From Brassicibacter mesophilus (GTDB lineage: Bacteria > Bacillota > Clostridia > Tissierellales > Proteiniboraceae), in contig NZ_JBNPXI010000002.1 in the NCBI RefSeq assembly GCF_050433385.1, positions 310,001 to 374,000 of the forward strand: DNA of 64,000 nucleotides, given 5' to 3'. Positions 27,517-34,014 of this stretch are shown here, piece after piece. The first letter of the stretch is position 1; the number at the start of each line of letters is the position of its first letter. The position numbers and the translations under genes were made by a program. The notes under the pieces are model-generated. The model saw nothing but the letters and a program-made list of their open reading frames with translations. It did no database searches and was not told the DNA's origin.

Positions 27517-28088
27517 TGCATAGCCTTCCTCTTCCTCATTTCTCTTGTTAATGTTGACTTACTAATCTTTGTCATCTTTTCTACTTCTGTATATGAATGT
27601 TCTTTAAGTAAATCTAAAGCATGATTAATCTGTTCATCCGTATATCTTTTAGGTCTACCTTCTTTAAATCCTGCCTTAGTCTTTGCAATTGCTTTACCTT
27701 CTTGAGTACGTTCAACTATCATATCTCTTTCGTATTCTGCAAACGCAAAGAATATATTTCTCATCAATTTACTAGCTGGAGTATTATCTAATATACCCAT
27801 ATTGAGTATATTTACTTTTACCCCTCGGTCAATTAATTCCTGTACTATTGTAGCACCATGGATTGTACTTCTAGCAAACCTATCTAGTTTTGTTACAACT
27901 AGCATATCACCACTTTCTAGTTTGCCAAGTAACTTATCAAATTCTGGTCTATTCGCTTTAGTTCCTGTGTAACCTTCTTTATATATTTCTGTTGCCCCTG
28001 CTTGATGTAATAACTCTACTTGATGCTCTAAGCTATTACCATCTTTTAATTGTCCAAATGTTGATACTCTCGCATACCCATAAATCAT
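27501..28088 (-). CDS. Small serine recombinase (resolvase/invertase family)
   Basis: 195 residues from ATG 28088 (GGAGGGGAAAGTT). The catalytic domain has Y-G-Y-A-R-V-S-T with the nucleophilic serine near 9, Y-K-E-G-Y-T-G-T-K-A-N-R-P and K-L-D-R-F-A-R-S; the C-terminal helix-turn-helix (about 145-185) includes G-R-P-K-R-Y. It could invert or resolve a DNA segment, or regulate. It has its own strong promoter and terminator, so it is an autonomous unit between early and late modules. Confidence 0.92.
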   Translation of the reverse strand: MIYGYARVSTFGQLKDGNSLEHQVELLHQAGATEIYKEGYTGTKANRPEFDKLLGKLESGDMLVVTKLDRFARSTIHGATIVQELIDRGVKVNILNMGILDNTPASKLMRNIFFAFAEYERDMIVERTQEGKAIAKTKAGFKEGRPKRYTDEQINHALDLLKEHSYTEVEKMTKISKSTLTREMRKRKAMQEQSK

Positions 28089-28142
28089 AACTTTCCCCTC
28101 CAATTGTTTTGATTATAAGTTTTGACTACACTCTATATATTG

Positions 28143-28171
28143 ATTATACTACATAGCAAAATCATAGTCAA
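28143..28171 (-). promoter_or_regulatory. Sigma-A promoter of the small recombinase gene
   Basis: TTGACT (28171-28166), 17-nt spacer, TATAAT (28148-28143): nearly consensus. Downstream, GTTTTGA repeats around TTATAA (plus strand) could be recombinase sites. Confidence 0.75.
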
Positions 28172-28221
28172 TACTTTTAAGTTATGATTATGGTTTCCTT
28201 AAAATCTTTCTTTTAATGGAA

Positions 28222-28635
28222 TCAACTTACATTCTTCTTTTTCTTCTTATATTCTTCTATGTTTGCTAATATGTCATTATCAGTGATGTTCTCTTTATTT
28301 TCTCTACTATCATTCATTTCTAACTTACTAGCTGGTTTTCCTAATGCTCTATCAATAAAATATTTTAATACCTCAGCTTTGACTCTACTATTTTGAGTGG
28401 ATAGCTGCAATTCCCAAAGTTTATCTACTGCATCTTGTAACTTACTATCAATAATTTTTTCACACAAGACTTTTCTGTCCTGTATCCGTCTGTTAAGCTC
28501 AGCCTTAAACTCATCATTATCAAGCCAATTATATAACGCTTGTCTACTAACACCAACCTTTTTCGCTATATCAGTTCTACTCAACTCTCCATCAACTAGC
28601 AATTGTATCGCTAATATTTTTTGTTGGTCTAACAT
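28222..28635 (-). CDS. terS: Terminase small subunit
   Basis: 137 residues, start M-L-D-Q-Q-K-I-L-A after AGGTGATAACA. The N-terminal helix-turn-helix L-S-R-T-D-I-A-K-K-V-G-V-S-R-Q-A-L-Y-N-W is of the phBC6A51 type used by small terminases for DNA recognition. The rest is helical and forms the oligomer. First gene of the late region; terL is about 2 kb downstream. Confidence 0.85.
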   Translation of the reverse strand: MLDQQKILAIQLLVDGELSRTDIAKKVGVSRQALYNWLDNDEFKAELNRRIQDRKVLCEKIIDSKLQDAVDKLWELQLSTQNSRVKAEVLKYFIDRALGKPASKLEMNDSRENKENITDNDILANIEEYKKKKKNVS

Positions 28636-28693
28636 TGTTATCACCTGCCTTATTTCTGGTATTTACATTTTACATATTATTACACAGTCGTAT

Positions 28694-28734
28694 ACTATAT
28701 GTAGTGTTATATTTTTAAACATAACTATATGTAG
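28694..28734. promoter_or_regulatory. Two identical 11-bp sites upstream of the late operon
   Basis: actatatgtag at 28694-28704 and again at 28724-28734, exactly 30 bp apart (about three helical turns) and nearly palindromic. They lie between the early-gene terminator and terS, where a late activator or the phage polymerase would act. Confidence 0.5.
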
Positions 28735-28740
28735 ACAAAA

Positions 28741-28763
28741 TAAAAAGAGCCCTCATAGGCTCT
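28741..28763 (-). terminator. Terminator at the end of the early region
   Basis: Stem AGAGCC / GGCTCT, loop TATGAG, then TTTTTATTTT. Confidence 0.85.
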
Positions 28764-28771
28764 ATAATTCA

Positions 28772-29401
28772 CTATTCTATTACTTTAATCAATATATCCG
28801 CAGTATATTTCCATTCATCTTTATTTTGAGTAATATTATCTATACCTCCACCTCTGCGTTTAATTATATTAATCTTCCAATTAATTTTATCTTCTATTTT
28901 AAAATCTACAGCCATATTTAATGGTATATTAGATATCTTTGAAAGAATATTGCTTGAAGTTTGAATTCTAATTTCATATTGTCTATCTGTTTCTACTTTT
29001 TTTATCCAATCAACCCAAATTTCATTACCATCTAAAAAACCCGTATGGGATCTTTCTAAAAAAATATCTGCTTCAATTAATCCATTAATATATTTATCAC
29101 AACTTTTATTGGCGATATCTATATCTCTTTCGTCAAGTCTACCTATAAATTTTTTTAAATCTTCCCATATCCTCAGTTCTCCATTTTCATATTCATTCTT
29201 AACTATTATTTCTAGTTTATTCATTTGTTCTTTAGTAACAGTAAGATTATCTTTTTCAAAATAATAAATATATCTATCATATACATTATTACTACATCTA
29301 TATATCTTATTATTAAAAATCATATAATAATCTTCTTCAATTTCAATAACATGTATCTTATTTTTTCTTATTCTTGAATATAAATTATTCCATTTATCCA
29401 A
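28772..29401 (-). CDS. Unknown phage protein, 209 aa
   Basis: TTG at 29401 has AAAGGGG 8 nt upstream. Mixed alpha-beta with many aromatic residues (E-E-D-Y-Y-M-I-F-N-N-K-I-Y) and a helix rich in Ile/Lys near the end. No family recognised. Last gene before the early terminator. Confidence 0.7.
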   Translation of the reverse strand: MDKWNNLYSRIRKNKIHVIEIEEDYYMIFNNKIYRCSNNVYDRYIYYFEKDNLTVTKEQMNKLEIIVKNEYENGELRIWEDLKKFIGRLDERDIDIANKSCDKYINGLIEADIFLERSHTGFLDGNEIWVDWIKKVETDRQYEIRIQTSSNILSKISNIPLNMAVDFKIEDKINWKINIIKRRGGGIDNITQNKDEWKYTADILIKVIE

Positions 29402-29468
29402 TATTTCATCCCCTTTCAATATATTCACTTCAATACATAAAAGGGAAATCCTTCTAAATGTCGAACGA

Positions 29469-29779
29469 TTACTCGATATTAATATCTACAAAATTTGGTT
29501 CTCTATTTTCTAGTAATGCAACTGCAATCTCCAGTCCATTATACAATCCAACCATATAATCGCCCTGATCTATATTACCTTTGCTACCCTGTATATTTTC
29601 GAGATTTTTTAAAGAATTAATCTTTTTTTCAATATCATTTGTCTTAACAATAACACCTAATTTTCTCAATTCCAACTCTTCGTTTAATTCCATATTCTCA
29701 ATTCCAACTCTTCGTTTAATTCCATATTTACAATTTCTAATCCAGATTTCTTTTCAAATAATTTCTTAAATAATTTCAT
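29469..29779 (-). pseudogene. Small phage gene frameshifted by a 32-bp tandem duplication
   Basis: ATG at 29779 with GGAGG starts MKLFKKLFEKKSGLEIV. A perfect 32-bp repeat then shifts the frame and ends translation after 31 codons. The rest (74 codons from the ATG in the second repeat copy, to 29469) is open: E-L-R-K-L-G-V-I-V-K ... L-Y-N-G-L-E-I-A-V-A-L-L. Removing one copy would give one protein of about 92 residues. The internal ATG has no good binding site. Confidence 0.75.
29664..29727. repeat. Perfect 32-bp tandem duplication
   Basis: 29664-29695 and 29696-29727 are identical (unit starts tctcaattcc, ends attccatat). 32 is not a multiple of 3, so each copy changes the reading frame of the gene it lies in. 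Confidence 0.95.
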
Positions 29780-29809
29780 TCAACAATACCTCCAATTTTT
29801 TATTTTTCA

Positions 29810-29977
29810 CTATTTCACAATATCCTTCAACACATCTATCAATTCACTCAAACTACCTTCTATCCTATCAATTCTCTCAACCACTTTTTTCTCAATTCTA
29901 TTGTCAATATCCTGAATTATCTCGTCATATGTATCACAGTATAAATCTTTCAACTTACTATATAACTCATTATCCAA
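29810..29977 (-). CDS. Small coiled-coil protein, 55 aa
   Basis: TTG start at 29977 after AGGAGTGATTTTA. The sequence (M-D-N-E-L-Y-S-K-L-K-D-L-Y) is nearly all charged amphipathic helix with heptads of Ile/Leu/Val. Function unknown. Confidence 0.65.
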   Translation of the reverse strand: MDNELYSKLKDLYCDTYDEIIQDIDNRIEKKVVERIDRIEGSLSELIDVLKDIVK

Positions 29978-29994
29978 TAAAATCACTCCTTAAA

Positions 29995-30025
29995 TTAAAA
30001 AAGAGCCAATATCTCTATTAGCTCT
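29995..30025 (-). terminator. Intrinsic terminator
   Basis: A 10-bp stem AGAGCTAATA / TATTGGCTCT (one G-T pair) followed by TTTTTT; it overlaps the stop codon of the 56-aa gene upstream. Confidence 0.82.
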
Positions 30026-30194
30026 AAATCTTTCTCATCAATTTATTCATTAATCTCCATTTTGTCTTATTCTTTGCACGTCTAGTAAACTTCTGAGTAT
30101 CACCCGTCATTAATCCTACAACAGCTTCTGCATCTTTAACTTTAGCATTAACCTTGTTTACTTTCCTTGTAAACTTCTTAAACTCCTTTAACAT
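30024..30194 (-). CDS. Small basic protein, 56 aa
   Basis: Start MLKEFKKFTRKVNKVNAKVK after AAGGGCGTGATGAT. Fourteen of 56 residues are lysine and seven are arginine, many repeated as K-F-T-R-K / K-F-T-R-R; an acidic or neutral patch (D-A-E-A-V-V-G-L-M-T-G-D) lies in the middle. Possibly nucleic-acid binding; unknown. Confidence 0.65.
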   Translation of the reverse strand: MLKEFKKFTRKVNKVNAKVKDAEAVVGLMTGDTQKFTRRAKNKTKWRLMNKLMRKI

Positions 30195-30249
30195 ATCATC
30201 ACGCCCTTATATATAATCTTATTTCTATTATATACCTTTATGGGAATAT

Positions 30250-30492
30250 TTAATACTTAGCACCCTTAATTAAATCGTTAACAACATGATAATTATGTAC
30301 GAGTTTTCTTATCTCTTCATTTTCTTTATATGCTTTAATAGCTGCAAACAATTCATTATTTTTAGGATAGAAAAAGCCTATTTTGTTTCCAACCTTTTCA
30401 ACTTTATTATGTTTAAACCCATTACTAATTAAATAACTATTAATAAACTTACTTGTAACCCAATAATCATCTCTTTTTTCTGTATTTTCCAT
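30250..30492 (-). CDS. DUF5659-like small protein
   Basis: 80 residues. The pattern Y-L-I-S-N-G-F-K ... I-G-F-F-Y-P-K-N-N-E-L-F-A-A-I-K-A-Y resembles DUF5659, a small alpha-beta domain common in phages of Bacillota (from memory). A second copy-like gene is at 36154. Function unknown. Confidence 0.65.
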   Translation of the reverse strand: MENTEKRDDYWVTSKFINSYLISNGFKHNKVEKVGNKIGFFYPKNNELFAAIKAYKENEEIRKLVHNYHVVNDLIKGAKY

Positions 30493-30588
30493 CTACATAA
30501 CCTCCATTAATTCATTTTGATATAAAGTATTTTTAATACAACTTACATCTTCTTTAATTTCTTTTAAATCACTCTTTATCTCTTCCAT
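30493..30588 (-). CDS. 31-aa coiled-coil micro-protein
   Basis: ATG at 30588 with AGGAGG 6 nt upstream. Reads MEEIKSDLKEIKEDVSCIKN and continues to MEVM. The binding site of the next gene (GGAGG) lies inside its last codons, so the two are coupled. Below the usual length cut-off but with a perfect start. Confidence 0.6.
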   Translation of the reverse strand: MEEIKSDLKEIKEDVSCIKNTLYQNELMEVM

Positions 30589-30598
30589 AATTATCCTC

Positions 30599-30943
30599 CT
30601 ATTTTTCTTCACCTAAAACCGCAAAATACATATCAGTCCACATATCTTCTAGCACATCATATTTCTCTTCAGTTTCAACCAATTTCTCTTTTAGGTTTTC
30701 TAACTGATTCTGCATTTGTCTAACTCTATTAATTTTTTCTAATCTAGTATATAAGTCAATCTCAACACGCAACTCTTCTATCTTTTTAGTTGTTTCTACA
30801 ATTTCATCGTTAGTCTGGTCTAGTAAATCTGATATATGATTGTATTGTACTTGTACTTCAAAATCGCATTGATCTAACAAATCTTCAAAAGGATCATCAT
30901 AAAAAATAGTTACCTTTCCATTACCGCTAATTATTTCTTTCAT
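30599..30943 (-). CDS. Coiled-coil phage protein, 114 aa
   Basis: The N-terminus (M-K-E-I-I-S-G-N-G-K-V-T-I-F-Y-D-D-P-F-E) is followed by one long coiled coil, about residues 30-100. It overlaps the upstream gene by 17 nt. Function unknown. Confidence 0.7.
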   Translation of the reverse strand: MKEIISGNGKVTIFYDDPFEDLLDQCDFEVQVQYNHISDLLDQTNDEIVETTKKIEELRVEIDLYTRLEKINRVRQMQNQLENLKEKLVETEEKYDVLEDMWTDMYFAVLGEEK

Positions 30944-31217
30944 AACATTTTACCCCCATCAACTCATTTATTTTTTTATAATCACAACTTGTTTCGCTCA
31001 AAATAATACTATTAATGTCTAAATTTGCCCATTCGCTTATAGTATCGTAATAAGGCATAACATACTCGTCTATATCGCCTTTTAATACTTGCATTAGAGT
31101 TCGCATCGTCATCTTGTCATCAATCGACATTCTATCCCATTCAAATTGTGTCCTTTCCCATAAATCATCCAAAACATGATTTATAGGCTCTCTATCTCTA
31201 TCTTTCACTTTACTCAC
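30927..31217 (-). CDS. Unknown acidic phage protein, 96 aa
   Basis: Start MSKVKDRDREPINHVLDDLW. Helical, Trp/Met-rich, no recognised family. Overlaps both neighbours (30943 and 31210), indicating a tight operon. Confidence 0.7.
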   Translation of the reverse strand: MSKVKDRDREPINHVLDDLWERTQFEWDRMSIDDKMTMRTLMQVLKGDIDEYVMPYYDTISEWANLDINSIILSETSCDYKKINELMGVKCYERNN

Positions 31218-31479
31218 CCCTTAACTCCCTCAATTTATTTTCTAATTCTAATATTTCTTGTTGTTTTTTTATTTCTTCTGTATCGACATTTTTATACTTT
31301 AGTATTTCTAATATTTTATTCTGCTTATCTTCTATATACTGTAATTGTCGTTCTATTCTATTTGTTGTGTTAGATACAAGTCTATATGTTTTTTTAATTT
31401 CTTCTATAATCTTGTTAGTATCGATGTTTACCTCATTTTTAACACTCTTCAATTCTTCAATTTTCTCTTTAATTTCCAT
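31210..31479 (-). CDS. Coiled-coil phage protein, 89 aa, with poly-G binding site
   Basis: ATG 31479 (or GTG 31482). All helical: M-E-I-K-E-K-I-E-E-L-K-S-V-K-N-E-V. Its upstream region holds a run of eight Gs on the coding strand (31487-31494), which takes the place of the ribosome binding site. The structured RNA ends just upstream, so this gene needs read-through or its own start. Confidence 0.68.
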   Translation of the reverse strand: MEIKEKIEELKSVKNEVNIDTNKIIEEIKKTYRLVSNTTNRIERQLQYIEDKQNKILEILKYKNVDTEEIKKQQEILELENKLRELRGE

Positions 31480-31528
31480 CACTTAACCCCCCCCTAATAA
31501 AATTTCTATATGTAAAGTTTATAATTTT

Positions 31529-31559
31529 AAAAAAGAACGAGGGCAACAGTAAGTCGCCC
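31529..31559 (-). terminator. Terminator of the structured RNA
   Basis: A 7-bp stem GGGCGAC / GTTGCCC (one G-T pair), loop TTACT, followed by TCGTTCTTTTTT. Confidence 0.85.
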
Positions 31560-32023
31560 ACATAAGAATAAATATTATTACGGCTGCAAGAGTATATTTT
31601 AAAAGCCCTCTTGCAAGTGACTTTCTGAAATAAAATCTTTAATAAATCAAAAAGTACATTCATTGCCACAAAAGTATTTATTCAGCCCTTTTGTGAGTGG
31701 CCATTAAGGAAGAATCATAATTATATCTAATAGATATAGTTATGAGAGCAACGCTTATCTTTATAGTCCGAGCAATTGCAGGGCGTCTTTAAATTCGAAG
31801 GAGTAGACGATACGGACTTTTAGATTGATATTATGTTTAAGCTACAAAAGTATATTTTATAAGCCCTTTTGTAATCGGCTTATGTTTGATATTATGTTTT
31901 AGCCCACAAAGAATACATTTAACGACCGTCCTTTGTGAGTCGGTCGGCTCGTCTGAAAGCACGTGATTACAATAGAAAAGTTGGCTAATCCTTCTCCATC
32001 ATGCCGAGGGGCTGATAAGCCCC
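31529..32023 (-). ncRNA. Stand-alone structured RNA, about 490 nt, with repeated hairpins
   Basis: No credible coding frame fills 31483-32027. On the minus strand a TATAAT (32032-32027) precedes a 5' hairpin (GGGGC TTATCA-type loop, 32007-32024). Four related hairpins follow (31905-31937, 31844-31872, 31668-31694, 31586-31614) whose stems change in matched pairs: ACAAAAG/CTTTTGT versus GCAAGAG/CTCTTGC. Between them lies a larger element closed by AGTCCG/CGGACT (31765-31818) with an inner CGTCT/AGACG stem, and a linker (aacataatatcaa) that occurs twice. It ends in a strong terminator (31529-31559). Size and phage setting resemble ROOL or GOLLD RNAs; identity not established. Confidence 0.65.
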
Positions 32024-32026
32024 TAT

Positions 32027-32032
32027 ATTATA
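32027..32032 (-). promoter_or_regulatory. Possible -10 element of the structured RNA
   Basis: Perfect TATAAT placed so that transcription would begin at the GGGG of the 5' hairpin. No good -35 sequence is seen at 16-18 nt, so the promoter is weak, activated, or not sigma-A. Confidence 0.4.
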
Positions 32033-32159
32033 TATTCATCATACTAAATACATCATTAACACCCTTAACTGGCTTATATCTATTAGTCACAACCCTCTTC
32101 ATCTGATAATAACTTTTATATTCCTGTCTATTTAAACTCCGAACATCAACTTTACTCAA
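32028..32159 (-). CDS. 43-aa basic protein coupled to the DHH-like gene
   Basis: A TTG at 32159 overlaps the TGA of the upstream gene (TTGA) and follows TGGGGAAGC. It reads (M)-S-K-V-D-V-R-S-L-N-R-Q-E-Y-K-S-Y-Y-Q-M and ends F-S-M-M-N-I. The longer frame from 32228 runs inside the upstream gene. Overlapping stop/start suggests real translation; function unknown. Confidence 0.45.
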   Translation of the reverse strand: MSKVDVRSLNRQEYKSYYQMKRVVTNRYKPVKGVNDVFSMMNI

Positions 32160-33070
32160 CAAGCTTCCCCAGTTTTGTAATTCCCTTTTGGAAATATACA
32201 AGATCCTATACCTCCTTCTACCCAACATGTTTTTTGTGTATCTCTTCTAGTTACTGCCATACCGATTATGTCATTCTTATCAATTGCATTAAAATTTATA
32301 TGTCTAGTTATGCTAGTCACTAATTTTATCAAATAAAAAAAGCCCTCCAACTTCTCAGGCTTATAATCAATTTCTAATATTTCACATACTTCTTCTAAGA
32401 AAACGGGCTTAACTGTTTTAATTCCTTCATTACAAGCATATATCTTGCTATTTAATCCTAGATTACATTTACCCAACGAAAAATTAAATTTATCTATCTT
32501 TTTCTGTACTTCCCAAACTTCTTCTAAGTCTAATACATCACACAAATATCTTTTCTGTGTATAATAATCCTGGTATGCTTTATTCGCAAAATAGGGCTGA
32601 TATGCACTATCTAACATTAACATTAATGCACTAGCTCTTTCAGATGATGGCTTCAATCCTAAGAGTGAATATGTAAGTATAAAAGAATTCAAGTTATATT
32701 TATAAAAATAGTTAAAAGGACTTATACCATCCATGTTAGATAAATTGATATCTTGAGAATTAATTGTATCATCCTTATGTCGCATAGTGACATGATTACT
32801 AATACACTTAATACCTTCCTCACACACACTCATATCAACACAAATAATATTATCCTTATTTAATTTACCTTCCATACCCTTTTTAATATAAAATCCCTCT
32901 CTATAATCTATAAAACCACCAATCTCCCAATTTGGTCTATATGTAAGTATTAATAATGCCGTTAGTAGACTATCCATATCGTCAGAAATTATAAGATAAT
33001 ATTTCTTCTCTATATCATCCCAAAACCAACCATTACTCTCCTTAATCTTGCCTAAATATTCTTTTTGCAT
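32156..33070 (-). CDS. DHH-phosphoesterase-like protein (divergent)
   Basis: 304 residues. I-I-S-D-D-M-D-S-L-L-T-A near 27-38 resembles the first DHH motif (D-x-D-G/S), N-I-I-C-V-D-M-S near 75 the second Asp, and I-S-N-H-V near 90 could stand for the DHH triplet. No DHHA1 domain is evident. DHH proteins cleave nucleotides or single-stranded nucleic acids; with the helicase and polymerase upstream, a nucleic-acid role is plausible. No clear binding site precedes ATG 33070. Confidence 0.4.
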   Translation of the reverse strand: MQKEYLGKIKESNGWFWDDIEKKYYLIISDDMDSLLTALLILTYRPNWEIGGFIDYREGFYIKKGMEGKLNKDNIICVDMSVCEEGIKCISNHVTMRHKDDTINSQDINLSNMDGISPFNYFYKYNLNSFILTYSLLGLKPSSERASALMLMLDSAYQPYFANKAYQDYYTQKRYLCDVLDLEEVWEVQKKIDKFNFSLGKCNLGLNSKIYACNEGIKTVKPVFLEEVCEILEIDYKPEKLEGFFYLIKLVTSITRHINFNAIDKNDIIGMAVTRRDTQKTCWVEGGIGSCIFPKGNYKTGEAC

Positions 33071-33115
33071 AACTTACGATGCTAATTACTACTCCCAATA
33101 CCCATTTTTAAACAT

Positions 33116-33145
33116 AAAAAAAAGAGTTCCTAAACAGAAACTCTA
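33116..33145 (-). terminator. Intrinsic terminator before the DHH-like gene
   Basis: Stem AGAGTT-CT / AG-AACTCT followed by eight Ts. Confidence 0.8.
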
Positions 33146-33268
33146 AGTCAAACTTATTAAACCTTCTCTCCCTCTCTTAATAACAAACAAAAGGGAGTTT
33201 TACGTAATTGCCATCTTTTCACCATCCTTACTTTTATTTTGTTTTCAAGCTAGACATATCTGTCCGTC

Positions 33269-33406
33269 TTACTTTTTCTTTTTTCTTATCATGCCTTTTT
33301 TCCACCTGACAAACTCCTTTAACTTAAAACAATGCTCTTCATTTGTAATCAAATCACGAACATAGAAGTCATGATTTTCTTCATCATAATATAAGAATTG
33401 GTACAT
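33269..33406 (-). CDS. Small basic phage protein, 45 aa
   Basis: ATG 33406 follows AGGAGGAATCTT; longer frames start upstream without a site. Reads M-Y-Q-F-L-Y-Y-D-E-E-N-H-D-F-Y-V-R-D, then a basic tail (K-G-M-I-R-K-K-K-K). Unknown function. Confidence 0.6.
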   Translation of the reverse strand: MYQFLYYDEENHDFYVRDLITNEEHCFKLKEFVRWKKGMIRKKKK

Positions 33407-33461
33407 AAGATTCCTCCTAATAAAAAACCCACCTACAACTAATGCACGTGGGTAATTATTA

Positions 33462-33737
33462 CTATTCAACTATCTCAAAGTCATTATCAACTAAAATATA
33501 GTCTGATACATCATCAATCATATGTTTCATCGGGTCAAAACCAAAACTTTCTAATATGTATTTTCCTTTATATTCTCCCAGTAAGTCATCAAATTCGCCT
33601 TTAGATTTATCAAAAAATTCATCATCGAGTGATTCGACTTCTATTATAGTTCCTTCTGGTATTGTTGTGGTTATATTCTCATCTTCGTCTAAATAAAACA
33701 TTGTGTAATCGAAATTTCTATTTAATTTAACTTCAAT
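33462..33737 (-). CDS. Acidic phage protein, possible AUU start
   Basis: The first ATG (33701) has no ribosome binding site. GGGAGG lies at 33745-33750, and 7 nt beyond it the frame continues upstream with ATT-GAA-GTT, adding 12 residues (x-E-V-K-L-N-R-N-F-D-Y-T) before the Met. No ATG, GTG or TTG is in frame there. The body is strongly acidic (E-S-L-D-D-E-F-F-D-K ... D-D-V-S-D-Y-I-L-V-D), like DNA mimics or inhibitors, but that is only composition. Confidence 0.55.
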   Translation of the reverse strand: MEVKLNRNFDYTMFYLDEDENITTTIPEGTIIEVESLDDEFFDKSKGEFDDLLGEYKGKYILESFGFDPMKHMIDDVSDYILVDNDFEIVE

Positions 33738-33750
33738 AATAATTCCTCCC

Positions 33751-34014
33751 TTAATCTAAATTATAATTTTAATATATATTATCTTACACAAAACACGTTT
33801 TTCGTTTTGGGGAAGGAGAGTGACAAAGCGTTATTTTGTTACTCTTAGTATGTAGTGTAAAGACCTAACGCCTTCGCTACGCTCAGTTGTTGTGTCTGCC
33901 AAAGAAAAGCATTTTGGCATCCACGAATAGATTTTTAATTTTAATACTAACCAATAATACAATTTAGTGTACTAGTTCCTAATATAACTATTTATTAGAA
34001 AGTTGTACACTTTT
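33751..34014 (-). other. Structured gap downstream of the helicase gene
   Basis: On the minus strand the gap has GCCAAA/TTTGGC (about 33900-33920), the GC-rich GAGCGTAGCGAAGGCG, GAGTAACAAA / TTTGTCACTC (one mismatch) and CAAAAC/GTTTTG near 33790-33815. GC content is clearly higher than in the neighbours. Possible RNA element or origin; no coding frame seen. Confidence 0.4.

Noticed and set aside
31469..31669. 66-codon minus frame across the end of the structured RNA
   Set aside because: It runs through the terminator and a repeated hairpin, has no ribosome binding site and an implausible composition.
29469..31669. CRISPR array or tRNA cluster in the small-gene region
   Set aside because: Repeats are either a single tandem duplication or imperfect hairpins; no regular direct repeats with unique spacers.
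31765..31818. tRNA-like or small ribozyme fold
   Set aside because: It has a TTCGAA loop and nested stems, but the arm lengths do not fit a tRNA and no hammerhead or twister core could be found.
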